A stretch of 64,000 nucleotides of DNA, from positions 15,970,611-16,034,610 of the forward strand of contig NC_092576.1 of assembly GCF_037975245.1 (NCBI RefSeq). Direction: 5' to 3'. This document shows, piece after piece, positions 39,901-51,243 of the stretch; the stretch's first letter is position 1; each line of letters starts with the position of its first letter. This stretch comes from Apostichopus japonicus. Lineage: Eukaryota > Echinodermata > Holothuroidea > Aspidochirotida > Stichopodidae. The notes below the pieces were generated by a model. That model did not search any database. It saw only the letters and a list, made by a program, of their open reading frames with translations, and had not been told where the DNA came from. The position numbers were made by a program, and so were the translations under genes.

Positions 39901-42900
39901 AGAAACGAGTTCCGTAAAATCACTTTAGCGTTAAATTGACTGAAAAATACCCATCATTTTAGTTCATAATTTGGTTAAAAATTCCTTTCAGGGATCTGTC
40001 AGCAAATAGCTTGTGGTCTCTCCAAATTAACACCTTTTCTAGTCTCGAGAACATCCAAAAGTTGTAAGATTTTGTTGTCTTTTTCATGAAATCGTTATGA
40101 TGTAATGAGCATTTTTGGCCAAATATGATCACTTATAGTGTACTCTCATTGAACACTATATGGAACCAAAGAAGTATTTTGATCATGGAGATCCGTTGTC
40201 GTTTTAAAGGAATAATTAAATACTGTCTCAGTTTTATGAAATAAAATAATATGCAAAGCCTGAATACGGAGCCAGTGAAATCACCTACTGTTGTTCCCCG
40301 TTATGGACATATATATCGTAGACATGTAATTCACTTCATTAAACTGAGTTCATTGCAAGCTCATTTGGGAGTGAAATCATGTAAGCATGTCAAAAATATA
40401 ATCATTGTGCGTCAACACGTGTTATAAATTACAGATTTACACATGTCGTGACTTTCCTCTAGTATACTTAATAGTTAATGATTCTCAGCTATGACAACGT
40501 TGAAAGTCGGGAGATTGTTCTCGGGAAATAACATTTTCGCTCTAAGCTAGTAAAGAGACTGTTCCAACTAACTTTCACTTGTCCTAAACTCATGGGGAAA
40601 GAAGAGCTGATGTTTTTTTTTTTAACACGAATGCAATCACAACTCAACTCTTGAAAAGGACAATTAGTCTAGACCGCCAATCCCAATGTAGAATTCACTA
40701 AACACCCATTTATTAAGAAGAAATAAACATAGAGTAATACACTTTCCACTTTCCAACATTGTCACATGCAAAACATGATTCTTGGTTCTTTTCAGGTTCC
40801 TTGAGCAAAACAACTTGACAGCTCTTCCTGAACATATATTTTCTGATTTGATTTCCTTACAGAATTTGTAAGTTTACATATATTTTCAATTATTAATAAT
40901 ATCAATAAATTTATTGATTATTGAAAACTATTCATTGACTATTCATCATTATATCGTGTTTGGATTTTGTGTTCTTCCATCTGGATGAGTGTCCAATTAT
41001 GGAACTTTTTTGACGAATATTAGTTGGGTTAGAATGGTGCACGGTAACGTAGCAATAACAAATGCACAATTGTTCCTTTAAGGAAACGGTCAAATTGATA
41101 TCTCTCATTTGCTCTGTGGTTTTGTTTGCGATTCACGTACGCGATTTCTTCGTTGGCTTTGTAAGATTTCGCAATGACGTGATTACTTAATTTATGAATT
41201 TGCACACTCCTAACAAGGAAACAATATCCCTAAAATCGCCTAAGCGTTAAATTGACTGTCTAATTTCGGTAAATGTCTGAGTGGACTAACGCAGGAAAGA
41301 AAGTGTCGCAGAGGCAAAAACGAATGTTTTCGTCTCACAATTTGACTTTCATATCCCTGCAGTTACACATAGTAACACACAGTATGAGTTCTTACGGTGT
41401 AGCCAACCATCATACCTCTGTTATCGTATGATATTCATATTACTTGCAGATATCTGGGTGAAAACAAGTTGGGATCTCTCCCAATGCATATATTTTCCAA
41501 TCTCTCGAAGCTTGAGCGGCTGTAAGTTTTTTTTTTTTTTTTTTTCACTAAGTCCTATTTATAATATGTTTTTGTACTTGTTCAATTCATTTTCTCAAAC
41601 ATATTTGCCTGCGTTCATATGTTACGATAAAATGTCCTGTCGTACTATAACTTTGTGCATTAAGTCCTTTCAGGGGTCTGTCTGAAAAGACCTTGACGTC
41701 CCTACCTGTCACGATATACATATTACTTGCAGATATCTGAATAATAACAAGTTGGGATCTCTCCAGATGCATATAGTTTCTAATCTATCGAATCTTGAGG
41801 AGCTGTAAGTCTTTTTTTTTTTCACTAAGCCCTATTTATATTATGTTTTTGTAAATGTTCAATTCATTTTCTCAAAGATATTTGCCTGCGTTCATGTGTT
41901 ACGTAAAATGTCCTTTCGTACTATAACTTGTGTATTTAGTCCTTTCAGGGGTATGTCTGAAAATACCTTGACGTCCCTAACATGTCACGATCTTTTGTAA
42001 TCTCACAAACCTCCAGGATTGTAGGATTGTCCCATGTTCATAATATATGACTGAATTGCAGGTAACTTGGGAAACATGGTCTAGTATGTCCACTTCAATG
42101 GAACATCCTCATCTAAACTGAACTGTAACGGGCCATTACTTTTCATTTATGTATATTACTAATATTCATTCAACATCCTCAAAATCAAACTTTGTTTTTT
42201 TTGCTGATGATACAACAGTTCTGTTTTGTTCAAAATAAGAATTTAAAGGATGCAAGTTTACATGCAGAGAAAGAATTTACAAATAGGGTGAACAAAATAG
42301 TACTTATTAATATAGTTTATTCCAATATCTTTGTTTTTCCTTTTCGTATTTTGAAATTTATACAAGAGACAATATCACTTGCAGCTATGTTAAGGATCAG
42401 TAAACTTATTAAATTATGTATTATTTATGTCTAATTATAAAATCCTTATGAAGGTGATGTTTGTATAATGTGATAATGGTAAAAATATTGTTGACTAAAA
42501 AGAGTGATTTCCTGTAAATCAATATTTATATAAAGTGTTTACCATGCTGTTTCTCCGCCGATTTTATGAATTATATCAAAATCTCACATTGAAGGAAAGA
42601 AATATTGGCTTTGTATAACTGTCATTGAAAGCGTATTGCCCAAGTGTTATGATTGTACAGAGAGCACCCCTGGTGCTTTGAATCTGACAATTAAGACAGA
42701 ATAACCACTCTCTATAGGCAAGCCAAGCCTTAAATGAGAAATTGTGTGTTGTTCTTATTTATTTACTATATATCTGTCATATAACTTGCTACACATTCAA
42801 TTCTTTCGCTGAATGGTTATCACTCAAGTGGGTTTGAAGCCTTAATTCTATCAAAATGCTTCGAGTAGTATGTTGTTCGTCATTGTTATGATAGTTAATC

Positions 42901-45900
42901 ACCTGATAAATGTCAGGCTAAAAACACTCCTTTCAGTAATCTACCTAATATTCTGTCGAAAGGATTGTGTATATGCATGTAAATCACGGTCGACTTTATA
43001 CTAATGGAAGGAATCATGATTTCAGATTTAACGTCGACATATTTCATTTGCATGCTTTGCGCAATTAATTGAACATTACATTATGCTGTTATTGTGAGAA
43101 TGTATAAAAAAGAATTTTACCCATTTTTAGTTGTTTCAAAACGAACGCTACTTATGACTATCCGGTTATATAATATCAGATCATATCATATCAATGGTCT
43201 ACATGGTTATCTTTTAACATACTTAAAATGTTTTTCGATAGATTAACATGCGTAATGCAAGTACTAAACGTTGCTTTTTCTTCCTCCAAATAAAACATTC
43301 ATTTGGCTATTTATTTGCGATGTTATTTCTATATTTATTACAGAGGCCTGCATAGCAACAACCTAAAAGGCCTTCCCGAAAATATATTTGCTAGTCAAAA
43401 GCAGTTAGGGGTTCTGTATGTTAACTAAAATTATAAAGTGTTATATGTTTTAATTTAGAAGATCCTGCTAGGATCGACTAGTTATGCACACCAACTTTTG
43501 TATACATAACAAGTTGCCTTTTTCCTTCAGGGATCTGTCTAACAACAAATTGGCATCTCTCCCAGAGAATATATTTTTTAATCAAACAAGACTTTGGAAG
43601 CTGTCAGTTTTTTTTTATACTATTGATGTTTAGTGTCCATTCAAAGGATGACAAGTGGCTTAATTATGAAGCTCTCCTTTGTCGGTAATTGAAAAAATGC
43701 ATTATAAAACTGTCTGTACTAGTCTTTCGTTTTCGCTTATTTAAATTTTGTACTTAATAATATTGATGTAGAGTGTAGATCGAAAGGATGATAAGTGTTT
43801 TAATTATGAAAACTCTTTGTATTCCTGTAAGAGTCTTTCATTCTATTTCATTTATGTCATAAATCTTGAGCTGTTGTAAGTATTTCTTTTATATGTAATA
43901 GAAAGGTCCTTAATATGTCATTGGAAACCAGGATAGTATATCGGTAAAAATAATTAGTAGGAACGAAAGATAGTATGATTGCTTAATTGGCCAGTTTCAG
44001 TGACTTTCATCAACAAGGAATATGGTTATTAATGGAGAACCATTAACCAAATACGTATATGAGATTAACATCTTGCTAAACGTGTAAAATAATTTTTACA
44101 GACTTGTGGATGAAACAAGTATATATATTTGCCAAATAGGTATGATAACGTGTGGTTTTGTTATAAAAAAGAACATTGATCTGTACATGTACAGTAACTG
44201 TTTCGCAATGTATTGCACGTTGACGCTTGCACGCTGACGCTCTTTTATAGACGCTCTTAGAAAGATAGATAGATAAATAGATAGATAGATGGATAGATAG
44301 ATAGATGGATGGATGGATGGATGGATGGATGGATGGATGGATGGATGGATGGATGGATGGATGGATGGATGGATGGATGGATGGATGGATGGATGGATGG
44401 ATGGATGGATGGATGGATGGATATATAGATCGATAGATAGATTCTAAAGACCTCGGAGAACTGACAATTAGAGACATGTCTGTATAACTTTTGCTTGATA
44501 CTTTTATTGTTATATCGCTACTGGTAAGCTTTTGTTAGCTAATTTTGTACGGATGTATAATGTAGAATGTTTAAGTACGACCTAAACTTACATTTTTTAT
44601 CCGCTTAACTCGAACATAATATGTAATAGAATACGAAAAGAAATTATTGCATGGCTAGTTATTTTACACATTCTTACACAGCATTTATTCTTCTGTCTTT
44701 CAGGGACTTGTCTTTTAATTATTTGACGGTTATGCCAGATCAGATATTTGCTGATCTCTCTGTACTGGGAGAGTTGTAAGTGTTCAAATGTACTTTTAAT
44801 AAGTAAACCTGGTATCGATAACGTACCCATAGTATAGTCTATGACACATTTTGCGTAGCGTATAATGAGGAGAGTTTAGGAATTGTGGAAGAGAGATGGC
44901 GCTGCTGGTATTCTATGAAAGTTGTGAGCTGTCTTCAGCTGTCTCCTAGCTGTGTAGAGTATTATATTTTAACTGCAAAACGCATTTTTATGTACGCTAT
45001 AAACTGTATCTTAGCTACGTAGCGTATTTTGTGCAGGCTGCATAGCGTATAATATGGAAGTTGTGGGATGTATTTAGCTGACTTTTAGCTGCGTCCCTTA
45101 TACTATTCAAACTTCCCAATACCAAATTAATTCCAAATGGTTGATTCGTTGAAATATTCGAGTTCGATGAATGGCAATTAATTCAATTCCCAGTTTAATC
45201 CATTCAATTATTGCTAAATGTTCTATATATTATTTTCTAGATATCTCCATGGAAACAGAATCAAACACCTCCCAAGAATCCTTCTGCCGTCGGAGGGTGG
45301 TCATATGAACATCCGTAATGTATACCTAAACAAGAACAACATTACCTACATCACAGAAGAGGTTTTCAGAGGTCTCTACAATTTAGAAAGTTTGTAAGTA
45401 TAACACTCTGTAATGATATATTTTCCGGTACGAAGATCACATAATATTAAATGTTTTCGACACTACATTATGTTCCTCCGTCTTTTTGTGTCTTAAAATA
45501 GGTTAATCTTTGATAACAACATCCACACGATTGAACCATTTGCTTTCATTGCTGGACCTCAAAAGTTGTAAGTTTTGCAGAATCGTTTTTTTTTTTCGGG
45601 GGAGAAGAAGGGAGGAGAGGAGGTGGGGGAGCAGAGGGGTAACCACAATGGCAAAAATCATGCTTCTTCTTTTCACATTTTCCTCTTGCTTTTCTGCTAT
45701 TCAATTACACACCGGGTGAATAGCGCGTGAATTTCATTGACCTCTCTTTCCAGTTCGACTAATCAGACTGAAAAACGCACAGTCCCAGCTGAGAAACGGT
45801 TAATTTGGGGGCCCAGGAACTACGATCATATGGGGTTCCTATAGGGCGAGCCTAAAGTTTAATTCATCTAGTGTTAGCCGAATATTTACCTCTTCGGAGT

Positions 45901-48900
45901 AAGAATAAAATCATACGAGACGTCCGACGATAATTTAGGAGGAGACAAATTGGGAACACTTCCTTTATTATATTTGTTTTAGATATCACTTTTTTTAATC
46001 ATAACTGCAATGTTTTTCTGTTCCCACAATTTCTGGATAAACGGCAGTGTCTATATACAACATAAAATAGAACTAGTTTTTATTCAGGCCACAACAAATA
46101 TGTTCACAGCACATAACACATTGGTCGCATTTGGACAATAGGTATTAATTGTGTGTTCCAATAGTGCTCTGCTGCTTTTAGAAAGTTAAAATAACACGTT
46201 TTGTTTGAGTTATTAAGTTTAAAAACTAACATTAACATTCAGGAAGGCACGTTATTAATTTTTTTCTGGCAATTATGGAGCATTCCATTCAGAGATTTAG
46301 CATTATAATGAATATTTTGCGAACAAGAAAAAGCTATAGGAGAAATACCACTTTCCATTTTGTTTTCGTTTTGAATTTACTTATTTTAACAAATCAAGAA
46401 CTTATTGGTTTTTCATTAAAGGTATTTATTCAACAACGAAATTTCTGAATTGCAAGCAAATACTTTTGGACAAGTACTGAATGAACTGTAAGTATAGCAA
46501 CAGCAAAATGACATCTTCCATTCTCATTCGTACACTAACGTTGTTACTCGTTATTCATTAATTTATTAATTCGGTCATTTTTATTAACTGCAGGCAAATT
46601 AAAGTATGTTGCGTCCTGTTGGTGCTATATGCGTGAGGTTACGGACTCTCCATCTAACCCATATTCTGCATATGTGACCAATATCAGAAAAAGATACATA
46701 TTTCACTGCACGTAGGCATATTCATACGCAGGAAGTATTTACACCTTATATTTTTATTTGTTTTTCTTTTGCGCTACAGTCACTTGTATGGCAATACCAT
46801 TTCTAACCTGGATTTGGAATTTGTGTCAAACCACAGCGGACATCTTACACTGTAAGATATCTACTAACCTTCATCTATTGAACAGCACAGTTCTAACGAG
46901 TCGAATGCGTTTCAAGTCGAATCATTACCAGCTATATTTACAAGTTTGATTAAATTTTACGAAATAATATAGAAAACAAATTTTCTCTCATTGCTACAGT
47001 CACCATTTCACTTTTATAAGTTTCCCAAAATGTGCATAATATTCCAACCTTTGGATATGTGTCTTCCGTATGTCATGAATCGTTTAACAATATTTTTTAT
47101 CAAATTTATCAACTCAAGTTTAAAATGAGTAAATATAATTAATTTGCTGTGATTAACAGAAACTTTTGAAATGAATGGCTTTGCTTTGTGGTTTTGTTCA
47201 TAATATCTTCAATGGCGATGCATAATTTCGACGTGCAGAATTCCTAACGTCTAATAATTCTGTTGTTTTTTCTTAAAGGTACGTTGCCTGTGACAAAATT
47301 CAATCCATTGAGTTCCCAACATTTGAAGGATTTCAAACGAAAATGTAAGGATTAGAATGTTTACTAATAAATAAAGCTAATTGTGTGACTAAATCATCTC
47401 CTGAAACAAGCCTTGTGCGATAGGTTTGGTCCAATTTAAAGGATTTCAACGTTGCTAGGTGGTATTTAATAGAGTGAGTTATTGATGTAAACAGGGTAAG
47501 GCCTAGTACAAATAAATTGTTTAATACCTGTGTTAGAAACATGGACATGACTGCAAATGATGCAGTTCCTGATGGCATCTGCCATCTACAACTCCAACCA
47601 ATAGCAGCTGTAAAATTACCCCATCCCCACCCCAACCGACCCCCCTCCTGTTCAAACTGTATAAACTAGTTAACATTTAAGAAGTTAATTGTTATTAATT
47701 ATCTTCTTTTTTTCTCTCCAAAAGTTTATGCCTAAGCCGAGACTTTTCTTTCAACCTCAGAATTACCGACTCAACAGTTGTAAATTCGTTAATGGCATCA
47801 GGGTTTGAATGCGATTCCAGAGACATGAAATCGCACATATGTTCACCGTGTAAGCAGGGATTTTACGGCAAAACAACTGGAGGATGTCAACCATGTCCAC
47901 CAGGTATTAAGCAATACCATATATATTTATTAAGATTGATATGGGTGTGATTCAATATCCAGTTGGCGCAGACTTCAACAGGGGAATTGGACCATACGAG
48001 ACCGATAAAAAACATTGTCATTGAGATTCACTGCATTAGCAGGATTACGAAATGTGGCAGGCATAATTATTTGGTAAGTTGCGTGCTCCATGATGCTGAT
48101 ATTGTGACGCGAAATGACGCTGCGAACTGTCATTTCACATGATTTATATGCATAGCTTTAAACGCAAACGGTTTCATATTCGTGAAACTAGTTTTGGCTT
48201 TGTCCTAAACATGCCGATGTACACATTTCAGAAATCAGGGTTACGACAATCGGTATCATATGTTTATTATGAATTGAAATAAAGCAATAAAAAAAATATG
48301 TTATCATCTTGTTTGATTTTAAAATGGTTTTTCCATTTTAGAATAAATATGATTGGGTCATCCCAGTAAAATATCTTCTGCCACAATAATAATGTATGTA
48401 AAAAACATTCGACCAACTAATTTTGATCTCATGTTAGACACACATTAAGCCAGCTGGCTGTTATGAGGTTGCTCAATAACACGACATGTACCACGCTGTT
48501 CTACCATATTAAGTTCCTGCGAAGGAGTAGAACAAAAAAGCGATTCATAAATAGCTTGGATATAGATTTTCTTTTTGTTTCCACAGGAGGTTACTATCAA
48601 GACGATATTGCCAAAGTATCAAATAGCCCAAACAAAGTAGAATGCAAGAAATGCAACGCGGGAACATACGTTCCCCTTGGTGAAGGAGTCAGCAGCGATG
48701 ATTGCATCGTCTGTCCAGAAGGAACGAACAAAACTATACACGCAGGATTCAGAGCCTGCTTCTGTATGGATGGTTATGCAAGGACTGACCGTTTTAATGT
48801 GTGTCAGATTTGCGAAAATGATGTTCTGGATTGTTATGGAAAGGACTACAAGACATTAAGAAAGGGTTACTTTTGGAACTGGGAATATCCAGGAGCAAAT

Positions 48901-51197
48901 CTCACTGAGTACAAAAGCTTTGTAGCGAACCTAATGACAGAATCGGCCAATTTCGATCCTTCAACAACGAAATACTCCGGAGACTTACCAAACGTTCATT
49001 CTTGTCCGCGAAGCGAAAGCTGCATAAATAACAATACTGATATCGAAGGCACATGCGAAACTGGCTACGAGGGAATAATGTGTTCCAAATGTATCAGTAA
49101 TTATTACATTGTTCTAGGCCAATGCTTGGAATGTCCCGAGTTAGTTTACAGTATCCTTGAAGTCATTGGCATCTTACTACTGGTTATATGTGTTTATGTT
49201 CTGCTTGTTTGGCAATACAAAAAACAGAAAAGCAAGGTTCTCCATAGTACAAAGAGAGCTCTTATTGACATGTTTATCTCTAGGTTCAAAATAGTTCTTG
49301 GATTCTATCAAGTTGTTGGTGAATTTTTCACTTCCCTTCATGAGTTAAATTGGGCAGGAAACTTGTACGTCATTGGTGAATTTGTTGCATACATTGAATT
49401 GAACATCTTGCGAATATTCATTCGTCCTAATTGTTTTGTGAAAGATCTGAAGATAAACGCAAAACTTGAATTTATCATCGCAATGACATTCCTGCTTTTA
49501 ATCATGGTTGTACCTTTTGTAATATACCAAGTAAAGAAATGTTATTATCGCATTAGTTTGCCAGGGACTAAATCAAAGCTTCTAACGTACATGTTGGCTA
49601 TCTTGTTTCTGACTTACCCACCGATCTGTACCATAATTTTCCAGCTCTACCCACGCGCTTGCAAACGATTTTGCTGGGATGAAAACAGAAAATACTGTGT
49701 TGAAGTTCTTCGATCTGATTTTGCAATTGAATGCAAATCATTACAAACGTATCAAATCTTGGCTTTCGTTGCAACTGTGTTGTATGTGATTGCGTTTCCG
49801 TTTTGCCTGCTTTTCTTTTTGTGGAAAAAGCGATCTGAATTATCATATCATGAGCGCACCCTTAGCAGTCCAGTATCACGTGGAGACGATATCACTAATC
49901 CGGTCACTAATACTGACGATATCACCCATAGCAGTACTCCCATATGGGTAACTATTCTCTGCGAGAATTACAAAGACAAATATTGGTTTTGGGAAATCCT
50001 CGAACTGATCCGAAAGGTTACACAAACCGTTTTAATCACGTTGCTTGGCTGGGAAAACAGAGTGACAGTTCTTCTAACCATCGGTATCTCAGTCCTGTTC
50101 TTGATTCTACATGCACGATACTTACCGATGAAGAGCTCATTTGAACAAAAACTTCAGGTAAATATTACGAAATATATTGAATACGTATGTTTCATTAATT
50201 ACTGTATAAAATAAATAATTGTCACATAGCAGACAAATATCTTGATAACGTTAGAATCGATAGTCCCCGGTTAATTAGAATTCCAACAATTTGTTTATTG
50301 ATTATTTAACCTACTAACTGCTTTTGCATTATTCAGTTATTCATAATATTTCATATAATTCCTAAATGTTATAAATCCTTCTTAATCTAATGATATACAA
50401 TTCCAGTAAACATATTCGCTTTCGTTTCTTTTTCAGATGTTTGCTCTAACAGCGATCCTGATTAATGTTCTTATCGCTGCAATTGATCACGATGAATCCG
50501 AAGATGGTCTCACTGTGTTTTTGATACTTTTGAACCTTATTGTAATAGCTATTGTGTTTGGTAAGTGATAATTTAACTTATTATAACTGAAAAAAATTGA
50601 AACATTAAGGTCCTATCAAAATGGTAAGATCTACATGTCAATATGGTTAGCGATTTTACACAAATTGATAAATTGTTGAGTTAATATATCAACAATTCGA
50701 AACAAAATGAAACATTCCTAAAATCTTAAAACTGAAAACTGCCAAATTCTCAATATATCAATTGATATCAACTTAACAATTTGCAACAAAATTTTATATT
50801 GATCCTTTTCATATAAAATATCTCGTATATTTATCAGATTGTTGCAAAAATGATGAGTTACGCTTGAGTCAGATTTGTTAACTTTATCACTGCATTAACC
50901 TCGTTAGTTTTAATATTTGTAACAAAATATCAACTGCATCATCTTAACGTTTTATACTGGAGATATGGGTAGATTGCTTAGAATCTTTAGTTATAAATTT
51001 TGAAAACAAATATATTTATCGTTCCATGAAAATTGTCTTCTGATTCCGGAATAAAAACACTTAGGGCCTCTCCAGTCATTACGGCCTTACTTCCGAAAGT
51101 CGAAACAGTTAATGAAGTCAACTTAAATTGAGCTTTAGTGCTACCTGTACGCTCACTTTGGACTATAAATATTGTAAGTTGTTTAAAGTAAGATATA

Positions 51198-51243
<46 letters not shown>

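Noticed and set aside
16131-39928. The same 60-codon frame ([16 protein letters not shown]) in introns of several blocks
   Set aside because: It lies within the alpha-1/beta intron, and conservation follows from recent duplication. No domain, and overlapping frames are equally conserved.
18613-41772. Repeated 61-codon minus-strand frames (start MHLERSQLV)
   Set aside because: They are the antisense of the phi/delta exons and their intron.
44076-44477. Ile-His-Pro-Ser repeat protein on the minus strand
   Set aside because: Translation of the GATG microsatellite.
45510-45719. 69-codon frame across an LRR exon and its GA-rich intron
   Set aside because: It is out of frame with the LRR exon 45502-45567 and runs through its donor site.
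48463-48586. ATG at 48463 as the start of the membrane protein
   Set aside because: The stretch is intron: a good acceptor at 48581-48586 joins in the right phase to CQPCPPG of the previous exon, and the 48463-48586 peptide is basic with no signal sequence.
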